Assembly (NCBI RefSeq): GCF_900104585.1
Contig: NZ_FNVX01000006.1
Span: forward strand, 372,001-436,000
Source: Bacteroides ihuae
GTDB taxonomy: Bacteria > Bacteroidota > Bacteroidia > Bacteroidales > Bacteroidaceae
Direction of reading: 5' to 3'
DNA length: 64,000 bases
The position numbers and the translations under genes are program-made. Below the pieces are notes generated by a model. That model worked only from the letters and a program-made list of their open reading frames with translations. It did not search any database and had not been told where the DNA came from. Positions 42,767 to 51,897 of this stretch are shown piece by piece. Each line of letters starts with the position of its first letter. Position 1 is the first letter of the stretch.

Positions 42767-43327
42767 ATGATAGACGTAAATAGCTGTATCAACGAATCAC
42801 AAGAGAAAATGGACATGGCCGTGATGTACCTGGAAGAATCTCTTTCGCACATCCGCGCCGGAAAGGCAAGTACCAGACTTATAGATGGTATTAAGGTCGA
42901 CTCTTACGGAAGTATGGTTCCTATTAGCAATGTAGCGGCTGTATCTACTCCGGACGCACGTTCAATTGCCATTAAACCATGGGATAAAACAATGTTTCGT
43001 GTTATAGAGAAAGCGATTATTGACTCTGACTTGGGAATTATGCCTGAAAACAATGGCGAAATTATCCGCCTAGGTATACCGCAACCTACTGAAGAAAGAC
43101 GCAAGCAACTATCTAAACAATGCAAGGCAGAGGGCGAAACGGCCAAAATAAGCATCCGCAATGCTCGAAGAGACGGCATTGAAGCTCTAAAGAAAGGATT
43201 GAAAGACGGACTGCCCGAAGATTCCGAAAAAGATGCCGAAGCCAAATTACAAAAAATTCATGATAAGTATATCAAGAAAGTCGAGGATCTGCTAGCAGAG
43301 AAGGACAAAGAGATAATGACAGTATAA
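42767..43327 (+). CDS. frr: Ribosome recycling factor
   Basis: 186 residues, the usual length. Splits post-termination ribosomes with EF-G. Conserved blocks: [76 protein letters not shown] and [16 protein letters not shown]. Its stop is 2 bases from the rsgA start, so the two are coupled. Confidence 0.96.
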   Translation: MIDVNSCINESQEKMDMAVMYLEESLSHIRAGKASTRLIDGIKVDSYGSMVPISNVAAVSTPDARSIAIKPWDKTMFRVIEKAIIDSDLGIMPENNGEIIRLGIPQPTEERRKQLSKQCKAEGETAKISIRNARRDGIEALKKGLKDGLPEDSEKDAEAKLQKIHDKYIKKVEDLLAEKDKEIMTV

Positions 43328-43329
43328 TC

Positions 43330-44262
43330 GTGCGCGGACTAGTCATAAAGAACACGGGGAGCTGGTATCAGGTGAAAACCGATGACGGACGGTGTATTGA
43401 ATGTAAAATCAAAGGGACTTTTCGTCTCAAAGGTATCAGAAGCACCAACCCTATTGCCGTAGGAGACCACGTACATATCATCTTAAACCAAGAAGGTACA
43501 GCTCTTATCAATGAAATAGAGGAGCGGAGGAATTATATCATCCGCCGCGCCTCTAACTTATCAAAACAATCGCATATACTTGCTGCAAACCTCGATCAAT
43601 GTATGATCGTAGTTACAGTAAACTACCCGGAAACATCAACCATATTCATCGACCGCTTTCTCGCTTCAGCAGAAGCTTACCGTGTACCAGCCAAGATTGT
43701 ATTCAACAAGATGGATGCTTACGATAAAGATGAACTTCACTATCTGGATAGCCTCATCAATCTATACACGCAGATAGGATATCCTTGCTTAAAAGTGTCT
43801 GCACTAACGGGGGAAGGCATTGAAGGAATTAAAGATGAGCTAAAAGCAAAAGTAACCTTATTTGCCGGACATTCCGGAGTGGGGAAGTCTACACTGATTA
43901 ATTCAATCGTTCCCGATATTGCAATCAGAACCGGAAAAATATCAACCTATCATAACAAAGGAATGCATACTACAACCTTCTCCGAAATGTTTCCTGTTGC
44001 CGGAGATGGCTATATTATTGATACTCCGGGTATAAAGGGCTTTGGCACTTTCGATATGGAAGATGAAGAGATAGGACATTACTTCCCGGAAATCTTCAAC
44101 ACTTCATCCGGTTGTCGATATGGAAACTGCACCCATCGGCACGAACCAGATTGCGCCGTACGAAAAGCTGTAGAGGAGCATTTCATCAGCGAATCCAGAT
44201 ATACCTCTTATCTGAGCATGCTTGAAGACAAAGAAGAAAGTAAATACCGAGCTGCATATTAA
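43330..44262 (+). CDS. rsgA: Ribosome small-subunit-dependent GTPase A
   Basis: 310 residues; a GTG start codon. A late factor of 30S assembly. OB fold at the N-terminus ([20 protein letters not shown]), then the permuted GTPase order: [10 protein letters not shown] (G4), [11 protein letters not shown] (G5), [18 protein letters not shown] (G1) and DTPGIKGFG (G3). The zinc knuckle is [14 protein letters not shown] (C-x4-C-x-H-x5-C). Lies directly after frr. Confidence 0.95.
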   Translation: MRGLVIKNTGSWYQVKTDDGRCIECKIKGTFRLKGIRSTNPIAVGDHVHIILNQEGTALINEIEERRNYIIRRASNLSKQSHILAANLDQCMIVVTVNYPETSTIFIDRFLASAEAYRVPAKIVFNKMDAYDKDELHYLDSLINLYTQIGYPCLKVSALTGEGIEGIKDELKAKVTLFAGHSGVGKSTLINSIVPDIAIRTGKISTYHNKGMHTTTFSEMFPVAGDGYIIDTPGIKGFGTFDMEDEEIGHYFPEIFNTSSGCRYGNCTHRHEPDCAVRKAVEEHFISESRYTSYLSMLEDKEESKYRAAY

Positions 44263-44296
44263 ATGAATTAGAATAAACTTATATTAAAGGAACACC

Positions 44297-45385
44297 ATGA
44301 GAAAATCAGTGTTGATAATGACTTTGTTTGTTTCCTGTGTCATAAGCGTATATGCCCAAGAGGTAAACTATAAAGATAAGCGCCAATATAAGGAATGGGT
44401 AAAGTTGGCTCCTAAATTGGATGATGCATTTTTCAGCACTCAAGAGGCGATCCGTATTGCCGAGAATGTCTTACTATATCAGCAAACGACAGGTGGATGG
44501 CCCAAAAACATCTACATGCCAGCCGAATTAAGCAAAGCCGAACTGAAAGTTGCTATTGAGGCTAAGAAGGATGTGAATGAAAGTACAATAGACAATAATG
44601 CAACCAGTACTGAGATTCAATATCTGGCACGTACTTATCAGGCTACTAAAGACAATCGCTACAAAGATGCAGTTATCCATGGATTTGAGTACCTCTTCAA
44701 AGCACAATATGCCAATGGAGGCTGGCCCCAATTCTATCCTCGCCCTAAAGGATATTATATTGAGATTACTTACAATGACAATGCTATGTTCAACGTGCTG
44801 CAATTACTGCGTAAAGTATATGAAAAGCAAGCACCTTATACTTTCTTGCCTGACGCCACAATAGAGAAAGCGCATACTGCGTTCAACAAGGGTATAGATT
44901 GCATACTCAAAACTCAGGTTAAACGGAATGGAAAGCTAACCGTATGGTGTGCACAGCACGACCACGTAACATTGCAACCAGCCAAAGCAAGAGCTTATGA
45001 GCTTCCTTCGCTCAGTGGACAGGAGTCGGACAACCTTGTTTTGCTACTAATGTCACTACCTAACCCTTCTGAAGAAATAAAGAATGCAATTGAAGGAGCT
45101 GTGACATGGTTCAAAGAATCTTCGATAACAGGTACTACAAAAGAAGGTTTCACCGATGCTCAGGGACGCAAAGACTTCCGCATGGTGCCTTGCACTGATT
45201 GTCCGCCAATGTGGGCGCGCTTCTATGATCTAGAGAGTAATCGTCCCTTCTTTTGCGACCGTGATGGAGTGAAGGTTTATTCAATATCAGAGATCGGTTA
45301 CGAACGCCGCAACGGTTATAGCTGGTACAATAATGATGGTGCAAAAGTTATAAGAGAATACGCTAAGTGGAAAAAGAAATTTTGA
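44297..45385 (+). CDS. Pectate lyase, polysaccharide lyase family 10 type
   Basis: 362 residues with a signal peptide (KSVLIMTLFVSCVISVYAQE). Cleaves polygalacturonate by beta-elimination. PL10-like blocks: LLYQQTTGGWPKNIYMP, STIDNNATSTEIQYLARTYQ, AQYANGGWPQFYPRPKGYY, ITYNDNAMFNVLQLL and VWCAQHDHVTLQPAKARAYE. It is not beside any SusC/D pair or other pectinase, so it stands alone. It follows rsgA with a 34-base gap; a shared strong hairpin follows it. Confidence 0.88.
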   Translation: MRKSVLIMTLFVSCVISVYAQEVNYKDKRQYKEWVKLAPKLDDAFFSTQEAIRIAENVLLYQQTTGGWPKNIYMPAELSKAELKVAIEAKKDVNESTIDNNATSTEIQYLARTYQATKDNRYKDAVIHGFEYLFKAQYANGGWPQFYPRPKGYYIEITYNDNAMFNVLQLLRKVYEKQAPYTFLPDATIEKAHTAFNKGIDCILKTQVKRNGKLTVWCAQHDHVTLQPAKARAYELPSLSGQESDNLVLLLMSLPNPSEEIKNAIEGAVTWFKESSITGTTKEGFTDAQGRKDFRMVPCTDCPPMWARFYDLESNRPFFCDRDGVKVYSISEIGYERRNGYSWYNNDGAKVIREYAKWKKKF

Positions 45386-45397
45386 ATATCATTCAAT

Positions 45398-45431
45398 AAA
45401 AAAAGATGGCTCGTATGGGCCATCTTTTTTT
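45398..45431. terminator. Bidirectional terminator between pectate lyase and fumarase
   Basis: A 13-bp perfect stem, AAAAAAAGATGGC (45398-45410) with GCCATCTTTTTTT (45419-45431), around an 8-base loop. It has T runs for both strands and lies between converging genes. Confidence 0.85.
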
Positions 45432-45453
45432 ATTCTATTTTGCTAAATGCCAA

Positions 45454-47094
45454 CTAACAGCCACTTACACAAACAGGTTTTATCTGTTTAAAGAAATCGT
45501 TTCCTTTATCATCTACCAAGATGAATGCAGGGAAGTTCTCTACTTCGATCTTCCAAATGGCTTCCATACCCAATTCAGGATATTCCACACACTCAATGCT
45601 CTTGATATTATTCTGTGCTAAGATAGCAGCAGGACCACCAATACTGCCCAGATAGAAACCGCCATGTTTCTGACAAGCATCTGTTACTTGCTGACTGCGG
45701 TTACCCTTGGCCAACATAATCATACTACCTCCATGACTCTGGAAAAGATCTACATACGAGTCCATACGTCCCGCTGTTGTTGGTCCCATAGAACCGCAAG
45801 CCATTCCGGTAGGAGTTTTAGCAGGGCCGGCATAGTAGATAGGATGATCCTTAACATACTGTGGCAAGTCTTCTCCCTTATCCAAACGTTCTTTCAGTTT
45901 GGCATGAGCAATGTCACGTCCTACGATAATAGTACCATTGAGTGATAAGCGAGTGGATACCGGATATTTAGCCAATTCTTTCAGAATATCGGCCATCGGT
46001 TGATTTAAATTAATTTGCACAGCCTCGCCTTCGCCTGCTTGACGAAGTTCTTCTGGAATGTACTGACCAGGATTATCTTCCAGTTTCTCAATCCAGATAC
46101 CATCCTTGTTTATCTTACACTTAATGTTACGGTCGGCCGAGCACGAAACGCCCATACCCACAGGACACGAAGCACCGTGACGTGGCAGACGAACGATACG
46201 AACATCGTGCGCAAAGTATTTACCACCAAACTGTGCACCCAAGCCCATCTTTTGAGCTTCGAACAATACTTCTTTTTCTAGTTCTATATCACGGAAAGCT
46301 TGTCCGCCATCATTACCCACTGTAGGAAGAGTATCGTAATATTTAGCAGAAGCAAGTTTCACTGTCTTCAAGTTCATTTCGGCAGAAGTACCGCCAATAA
46401 CGAAAGCAATGTGATAAGGCGGACAAGCAGCCGTACCCAATGTTTTCATCTTCTCCACCAAGTAAGGTACTAACTTTTCGGGAGTCAACAATGCCTTAGT
46501 TTCCTGATACAGATATGTTTTGTTAGCCGATCCACCTCCTTTAGAGATACACAAAAACTTATATTCAGGTCCTTGAACAGCATAAAGATCAATCTGTGCA
46601 GGCAAGTTGCATCCGGTATTCTTTTCATTATACATATCCAAAGGTACATTTTGAGAATAACGGAGATTCTCTTCCGTGTACGTTTTATACACACCCTTAG
46701 AAAGTGCCTCTTCGTCACAGCCATCGGTCCATACTTGCTGACCTTTTTTGCCTACAATAATAGCCGTACCGGTATCTTGACAAAAAGGAAGTTTACCTTT
46801 TGCCGAAACCTCTGCATTGCGTAGAAACGTTAGAGCCACAAACTTGTCGTTCTCGCTAGATTCAGGGTCGGCCAGAATTTTAGCCACTTGTTTTTGATGT
46901 TCGGGACGGAGCATAAAAGCCACATCACGAAAAGCTACATTGGCCATTTGAGTAAGGCCTTCAGCTTCTACTTTCAGAATTTCTTTTCCCTCAAACTCGC
47001 TTACTGAAACATAATCTTTCGTAAGCAGATAGTACTCGGTAGCGTCCTTTCCCATGGGGAATGGTGCTTGATACTTAAACGGAGGTGTTGCCAT
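45454..47094 (-). CDS. fumA: Class I fumarate hydratase (iron-sulphur)
   Basis: 546 residues, single-chain class I enzyme. Interconverts fumarate and malate with a 4Fe-4S cluster, which makes it oxygen sensitive. The alpha part has [20 protein letters not shown] and [20 protein letters not shown]; a glycine-rich [39 protein letters not shown] and the beta part [20 protein letters not shown] with [17 protein letters not shown] follow. It works in the reverse TCA branch that leads to succinate in anaerobic Bacteroides. A promoter (TTTG, 19 bases, TAACTTTG on the minus strand, 47130-47160) precedes it. Confidence 0.95.
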   Translation of the reverse strand: MATPPFKYQAPFPMGKDATEYYLLTKDYVSVSEFEGKEILKVEAEGLTQMANVAFRDVAFMLRPEHQKQVAKILADPESSENDKFVALTFLRNAEVSAKGKLPFCQDTGTAIIVGKKGQQVWTDGCDEEALSKGVYKTYTEENLRYSQNVPLDMYNEKNTGCNLPAQIDLYAVQGPEYKFLCISKGGGSANKTYLYQETKALLTPEKLVPYLVEKMKTLGTAACPPYHIAFVIGGTSAEMNLKTVKLASAKYYDTLPTVGNDGGQAFRDIELEKEVLFEAQKMGLGAQFGGKYFAHDVRIVRLPRHGASCPVGMGVSCSADRNIKCKINKDGIWIEKLEDNPGQYIPEELRQAGEGEAVQINLNQPMADILKELAKYPVSTRLSLNGTIIVGRDIAHAKLKERLDKGEDLPQYVKDHPIYYAGPAKTPTGMACGSMGPTTAGRMDSYVDLFQSHGGSMIMLAKGNRSQQVTDACQKHGGFYLGSIGGPAAILAQNNIKSIECVEYPELGMEAIWKIEVENFPAFILVDDKGNDFFKQIKPVCVSGC

Positions 47095-47129
47095 ATCTTT
47101 AAATTATTACGTAATGTTAGTTAGTGAGG

Positions 47130-47160
47130 CAAAGTTAGCTCTTTCGATGCAGAAAACAAA
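47130..47160 (-). promoter_or_regulatory. Bacteroides-type promoter of fumarase
   Basis: Minus-strand TTTG (47157-47160), a 19-base spacer and TAACTTTG (47130-47137), 36 bases before the ATG. Confidence 0.65.
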
Positions 47161-47188
47161 TAAGTAATAATCTAAATATGTCATTGAC

Positions 47189-47596
47189 CTATTTAAAATC
47201 TTTTCTACTAAAATAATATAAGTAATAATCTGAATCATTGCTATACAGAGTACATCTCATATAATCATCTGAAGTTTCAGTAACTTTATATGCCTCTTTA
47301 TGAGTATCCTGAAAAGTTATTTCTATTGTCTCATTTTTCAAAGTCCATGTTATTGGTTCAGCTATATTTTCACCATAAAGTCTCTTATATGCACCTGTAC
47401 CATCAGCATTGAATGTAAATTGAACAGTCAAAGCATCGACCGATACAGGTTGCCCAGCTACATAGCCTACTGTCACTTGAACATACCATATTCCGGTAAC
47501 GTCTGTTGATTTTATATTTAAATCATCATTATCACCACATCCATTAAATAGAAAAGATGAGAGAACAATCATCAAAATAGCTCCTAGTGTTTTCAT
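47189..47596 (-). CDS. Lipocalin-like lipoprotein
   Basis: 135 residues. A lipoprotein signal (LGAILMIVLSSFLFNGCGDN, Cys lipobox), followed by a small beta barrel: IKSTDVTGIWYVQVT, LTVQFTFNADGTGAYKRLYG, ITWTLKNETIEITFQD. The GxW start and the 'FxxDGTG' strand fit the lipocalin-like families common in Bacteroides. Ligand unknown. Likely on the cell envelope. Confidence 0.65.
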   Translation of the reverse strand: MKTLGAILMIVLSSFLFNGCGDNDDLNIKSTDVTGIWYVQVTVGYVAGQPVSVDALTVQFTFNADGTGAYKRLYGENIAEPITWTLKNETIEITFQDTHKEAYKVTETSDDYMRCTLYSNDSDYYLYYFSRKDFK

Positions 47597-47729
47597 AATA
47601 CTTTGTCTTTAATTATTTTTACAATATGCTACTAGGTAAATGCGAAGTAAAGAAAAATACTGCATAATCATATTCTATTTTTAAGCTGAACGCGTAAAGA
47701 GATGAATTTACTTAACAAAAGTTGTTTTT
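47597..47729. other. Upstream region of the lipocalin-like gene
   Basis: AT-rich, no gene seen. It would hold the promoter of the minus-strand lipoprotein and of the candidate RNA that follows on the plus strand, but I find no perfect TAnnTTTG box in it. Confidence 0.3.
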
Positions 47730-47985
47730 TTGTCAAGAGCTGATTTACGCATTATTAACGGCAAGGAAGTCCTCAAAAAACATAAAAGAGTTATCCTGAT
47801 AACAAATAAGCAAATTCGAGAAATGAAACCGTCTTTCAGAGTGTTTGCAACCGTGAAGTTGCGCAAAGACAACCGTCCTTTTGCCCAAAGAGAAGCATGG
47901 AGTTGGTTGAAAAGAAGCGTTCTCTTGGTTCTCGAGCAGTGCAGACATAAAAAAAGGAAGAAATCGCAACTTCTTCCTTTTACTG
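47730..47985 (+). ncRNA. Candidate structured RNA ending in an intrinsic terminator
   Basis: No convincing protein is encoded, but several hairpins line up: GTTATC/GATAAC (47790-47803); GTCTTT (47831-47836) with AAAGAC (47865-47870) enclosing GCAAC/GTTGC (47847-47862); CCAAAGAGAAGC (47885-47896) with GCGTTCTCTTGG (47917-47928); and a final stem AAAAGGAAGAA/TTCTTCCTTTT (47952-47981). Open frames on both strands run through these structures, and the plus frame crosses the terminator, so they are probably chance. It could instead be a long leader or terminator region for the minus-strand gene at 48084. Confidence 0.4.
47952..47981. terminator. Bidirectional terminator near the DUF4954 gene
   Basis: An 11-bp perfect stem (AAAAGGAAGAA / TTCTTCCTTTT) with an 8-base loop. 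A and T runs on both sides make it work for the minus-strand DUF4954 gene and for a plus-strand transcript. Confidence 0.75.
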
Positions 47986-48083
47986 TATTTTAATCTGAAT
48001 ATACTTTATGATTACACTTACAAAAATACAACTTTACACACCAAAAGTCAAGTAAATCTCGGATTATTTTCAACCATAAAGTA

Positions 48084-50072
48084 CTACGCTAGCTGCCCGA
48101 TGCGATTAATCAATTCATCACCTAATGCAGTCTTGTCATCAATATGTTCAAGCACCGCAGTAACGAAAGGATTACTCTCAAAATCGCCTCGTACTTGCTC
48201 AAAGTCGAGCTTCCTCTCATCCATCGAACCATCCACACCAAAACCTGTCATAGACGAAAGCGAGAACTCTTTGCGAGCATCATTGTACACCATACGATCC
48301 AGTCCGACAACCGCTTCCTTCCACGTATTCACTATATCGACCACATCTTTAGCCGTTATCGTTTCCGGATCAAGTCCGTAAAACTCCTGAATCTTGTTGT
48401 ATGCCCACGTCCATTCGTACGTATAGTAATTCTTATGCATCTCGCTAAAGCACATATTCATCTTTTTCAAACGGTCAATCTCCCCGCTCTCTATGCCGTT
48501 TATCAGCTTATCAATTTCACTTTTAGGAGTTATCAAGCCGGAAATGTCTACCCACTCCCCTATTCCTATCTCCGCATCTGGTCGCAAACGTTCTCGAATC
48601 TCTTCGTTGGTCTGAAAGTTAATTCCTTCCAAACGTTTAATGATGGAGTTTCCTAAGAATTTGTGCAAGGCAATCTCATAATATTTAATTCCGCTATTGA
48701 GCGATGAGTTTTTCATTTTCGCACTTTGGTACGAATAGATTTCGGAAGTTTCACCGGACACCCGTCTGAGTTCTTTCAATATCGAACGTCCCTTCAGCAT
48801 CTTCTGAATAGTGTAAGGACTTAGCAGATTGTAGTTAACACAATCCAATTTGTTAGGATCCGTTCGTTTATCTCTCTTAGGCCATTTCTGCGCATCGCGT
48901 ATGGTACCCACACTACGTAAGTTCACTCCAGGTACCAGATAAGTCGTATTCCCTTGCTCTATCAGATAGGAAAAAGGTAGATTAGATGTGTCGGCATGGT
49001 TCACGTGTCGCCCCATTACTAGTGAAAAAGCACCTACTCTAGCCGGCCAAAGAATGTATGAGTCGGAAGTTGTTTTAGCCCCACGTTCCAACATACCTTG
49101 ATGGATAGGACCTAGTTTATACATGTGGTTACTTTGATTCGAACCCGAACCGGCGTTCATAAACGAAAACATGCCGGCAATGAGTAACGTAGATTTGTGA
49201 TGCGTAACCGTATAAGGGCCGGCAAAAATAGCACAAGCTTCACCATTCTCACCCTGGCAATTACTGAAGAACAAAGAATCGGAAGCAGAATAGTTGTGCC
49301 CCAACTGGCAAGCCTGTCCCACAAAGCAACGGCTCAGCATCGTACCATCATCTACATGCGAACCCGAAGAAATAATGAAATCCTGACATATCACTCCATA
49401 ACCGATATGCACCGGAGCCGATTCATTGCTGTTGATACTTCCGTTTTGCAAACGGCAAACACCTTCAATAGTGCAAAAGTCTCCAACTTTCACATTTTTA
49501 ATAGAGCCTGTGTTGACAATCATCACTTTACGACCAATGCTTCCTACAGTAGAAGCATGTTTGTTAGAGTAATAGTCCGTCATTTTCTTCATCCTGCAAA
49601 TCAACTCGGGCCGATGGCGATAGAGTGCCAAAATATAAGCCTGATGAGCAGACAACTTATCATTGATAAGAACTTCACGACCACCGGTTTCGTTCAGTAC
49701 GGCTACTTCCACTCCATTACCAAACTTCGATAACCCTTCTACTAAGATGATGTCCACGTTCTCAATAAACGTATCATCACCAATCTCATAATTGGCTATA
49801 TAGTTCTGAATGTTTTCGATGCAGCAGTTATCACCCACCGTAACGTTGTGCAGTGTCACATGCCGTAAACCTGCATGTTTTTCAATTCCGCCGGGTAAAG
49901 AGAAAGAAGAGCGAAAAACGCCCAACTTCACCTCCCCCGAAAAGCGTGTGTGATGTACAAAGGCAGTATCAAATTCTTCTGATACCAGCACCTTCCCCCA
50001 ATCGTCAGCCACACACGACTGACTTTTCAACTGAAGAACTTCATCTTCAGTCAAATTTCGATAAATCTTCAT
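48084..50072 (-). CDS. DUF4954-family protein (left-handed beta-helix type)
   Basis: 662 residues. The N-terminal half is made of hexapeptide-like turns (VKLGVFRSSFSLPGGIEK, NVTVGDNCCIENIQNYIANY, VKVGDFCTIEGVCRLQNGSI, VHIGYGVICQDFIISSGSHV) as in left-handed beta-helix acyl- or nucleotidyl-transferases; the C-terminal half is helical (INGIESGEIDRLKKMNMC). This matches the Bacteroidetes DUF4954 family. A sugar-nucleotide or acyl-transfer role is possible but not shown. Stands alone, with terminator hairpins behind it and a perfect palindrome 111 bases upstream. Confidence 0.85.
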   Translation of the reverse strand: MKIYRNLTEDEVLQLKSQSCVADDWGKVLVSEEFDTAFVHHTRFSGEVKLGVFRSSFSLPGGIEKHAGLRHVTLHNVTVGDNCCIENIQNYIANYEIGDDTFIENVDIILVEGLSKFGNGVEVAVLNETGGREVLINDKLSAHQAYILALYRHRPELICRMKKMTDYYSNKHASTVGSIGRKVMIVNTGSIKNVKVGDFCTIEGVCRLQNGSINSNESAPVHIGYGVICQDFIISSGSHVDDGTMLSRCFVGQACQLGHNYSASDSLFFSNCQGENGEACAIFAGPYTVTHHKSTLLIAGMFSFMNAGSGSNQSNHMYKLGPIHQGMLERGAKTTSDSYILWPARVGAFSLVMGRHVNHADTSNLPFSYLIEQGNTTYLVPGVNLRSVGTIRDAQKWPKRDKRTDPNKLDCVNYNLLSPYTIQKMLKGRSILKELRRVSGETSEIYSYQSAKMKNSSLNSGIKYYEIALHKFLGNSIIKRLEGINFQTNEEIRERLRPDAEIGIGEWVDISGLITPKSEIDKLINGIESGEIDRLKKMNMCFSEMHKNYYTYEWTWAYNKIQEFYGLDPETITAKDVVDIVNTWKEAVVGLDRMVYNDARKEFSLSSMTGFGVDGSMDERKLDFEQVRGDFESNPFVTAVLEHIDDKTALGDELINRIGQLA

Positions 50073-50182
50073 TCTATTCTCTTTATCTATAAATATTCTT
50101 TAAGTCAAACCCTGAATTTTCACCAAGGTCACCCAGCGTACAATTCCAACTAAACCTCCAATTCAAAGAATGATACGGACTC

Positions 50183-50217
50183 ATGAAACCAACTGATTTC
50201 AAATCAGTTGGTTTCAT
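50183..50217. repeat. Perfect 35-base palindrome (17-bp arms, one-base centre)
   Basis: ATGAAACCAACTGATTT pairs exactly with AAATCAGTTGGTTTCAT around a single C. It lies 46 bases after the hflX stop (minus strand) and lacks a T tract. It shares the GTTTC/GAAAC motif with the cluster at 20685-20801. Confidence 0.8.
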
Positions 50218-50263
50218 AAATCCCAAGGAGTATTGACAGAATAATGCAGCTCATTCCTACGAG

Positions 50264-51517
50264 TTACTCTTCCACCTCGTCGTCGTAAGTCTGATAAAGA
50301 AAATCATTATAAGGGAAACGTTGCACGTGCAGAGCTTTCACTCTTTCATAAACCACACTCTTAAGTTCCTCTAGATTAATCTTCTCGCGGGCTGAGATGA
50401 ACAAACAACTGTCCTCCATCTTTGCCATCCAAGTCTTCATCAGTTCTTCGAGTGTTAAGTTTTCTTTAGTTCGGGGGGTAAGGTCATCGGGAGCTTTCTC
50501 CACGTAAGTATATGCGTCTATCTTGTTAAATATAAGTATGCAAGGTTTTCCTCCGCCATCAATATCGGCCAGAGTTTTATTCACCACCTCTATCTGTTCC
50601 TCAAAGCCGGGATGAGAGATATCAACCACATGGAGCAACAAATCCGCCTCGCGCACCTCATCAAGCGTCGATTTAAAGGATTCCACAAGGTCAGTAGGAA
50701 GTTTGCGGATGAATCCTACAGTATCCGAAAGTAGAAAAGGCAGATTCTCAATAATCACCTTTCTCACCGTAGTATCAAGCGTAGCAAAGAGCTTATTCTC
50801 AGCAAACACCTCACTCTTTGCCAACAAGTTCATCAAAGTAGATTTCCCCACATTGGTGTAACCCACAAGAGCCACACGAATCATTTTGCCACGATTCTTG
50901 CGCTGCGTAGCCTTCTGCTTATCGATGTCGGCCAACTGCGCCTTTAGTAGTGACATACGGTTCAAGATGATACGCTTATCCATTTCAAGCTGCGTTTCAC
51001 CCGGTCCACGAAGTCCCACAGAACCCCCCATACCACCGCCGGAACCACCCGATCCACCACCTTGTCGTTCCAAGTGAGTCCACAAACGAGTTAAGCGAGG
51101 TAACATATATTTATATTGCGCCAGTTCCACCTGCGTTTTGGCATTTGCCGTTTGCGCACGCATAGCAAATATATCAAGTATCAATGAAGTACGGTCTAGT
51201 ATCTTTACCTGCAATTCAGCTTCAATATTACGCAATTGTTTAGCCGAAAGCTCATCATCAAAAATGACCATTCCAATTTCATGCTCCGTCACGTATTCCT
51301 TAATCTCCTGCAGCTTACCTTTTCCCACATATGTCACCGAATGCGCCATATCCAGTCGTTGGGTAAACGTCTTCACTATTTCCGCTCCGGCAGTCTCAGC
51401 CAAAAAAGCCAGTTCGTCAAGGTATTCATTCGTTTTCCTCTCATTCTGTGCTTGCGTGATAAGTGCCACGAGTATGGCTGTCTCGCTCTCTGCTTCGGAT
51501 ATTACAAATTCTTTCAT
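50264..51517 (-). CDS. hflX: Ribosome-associated GTPase HflX
   Basis: 417 residues. Splits stalled ribosomes. The N-terminal HflX domain contains VTYVGKGKLQEIKEYV and FDDELSAKQLRNIEAEL; a glycine-rich linker (GGGSGGSGGGMGGSVGL) ends in RGPGETQLEMDKR; the G domain has LVGYTNVGKSTLMNLLAK (G1), LSDTVGFIRKLPTDLVESFK (G3) and LIFNKIDAY (G4). A -7 box (TATATTTG on the minus strand, 51541-51548) is 24 bases upstream. Confidence 0.95.
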   Translation of the reverse strand: MKEFVISEAESETAILVALITQAQNERKTNEYLDELAFLAETAGAEIVKTFTQRLDMAHSVTYVGKGKLQEIKEYVTEHEIGMVIFDDELSAKQLRNIEAELQVKILDRTSLILDIFAMRAQTANAKTQVELAQYKYMLPRLTRLWTHLERQGGGSGGSGGGMGGSVGLRGPGETQLEMDKRIILNRMSLLKAQLADIDKQKATQRKNRGKMIRVALVGYTNVGKSTLMNLLAKSEVFAENKLFATLDTTVRKVIIENLPFLLSDTVGFIRKLPTDLVESFKSTLDEVREADLLLHVVDISHPGFEEQIEVVNKTLADIDGGGKPCILIFNKIDAYTYVEKAPDDLTPRTKENLTLEELMKTWMAKMEDSCLFISAREKINLEELKSVVYERVKALHVQRFPYNDFLYQTYDDEVEE

Positions 51518-51834
51518 GCTTACTATTCTTATTAGACAGGCAAATATAGTTATTTGTTTTCATTATTTGCATTCTAAGAGAAATTTAGAGACAAGGGATG
51601 CATTTTAGATATACATAATGAGAGAAAAGAGAAATATTATCTATGGAGTAAACATAGATGTAAAGATAACGACCCCAGCTCTACAAGCCTCCTGAGAGAG
51701 GCTTATTGAATTAACGACTTCAACGCGTTGAAGTTATATGATATCTAAAGAAGAATGAGTTTGTAAATAATAAAGCGTTTAATAGAAAAAGATAATTTAA
51801 AACTATAAAAAAGCTATATTTATAATTAAAGCAT
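51518..51834. other. Intergenic region with two inverted repeats
   Basis: No gene. A hairpin AAGCCTC/GAGGCTT (51685-51704) is followed 12 bases later by an 18-base perfect palindrome ACTTCAACGCGTTGAAGT (51717-51734). They lie between hflX and the left susD, well upstream of hflX; role unknown. Confidence 0.5.
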
Positions 51835-51884
51835 AAAAAAAGCTGTCTCATAAATACTAAATTAAAATGAGACAGCCTTTTTTT
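51835..51884. terminator. Terminator after the left susD
   Basis: A stem GCTGTCTCAT (51842-51851) / ATGAGACAGC (51867-51876) flanked by A and T runs. It ends transcription of the left SusC/SusD pair. Confidence 0.75.
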
Positions 51885-51897
51885 ATAAATAACCTAA

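Noticed and set aside
44297-45385. Pectate lyase as part of a polysaccharide utilisation locus with the SusC/D pairs
   Set aside because: It lies 6.5 kb from the nearest SusD with housekeeping genes and terminators between, and no other pectin genes are near.
47730-47993. Protein-coding frames on both strands (87 and 74 codons)
   Set aside because: Both cross stable hairpins, the plus frame runs through the terminator, and neither has a recognisable motif or start signal.
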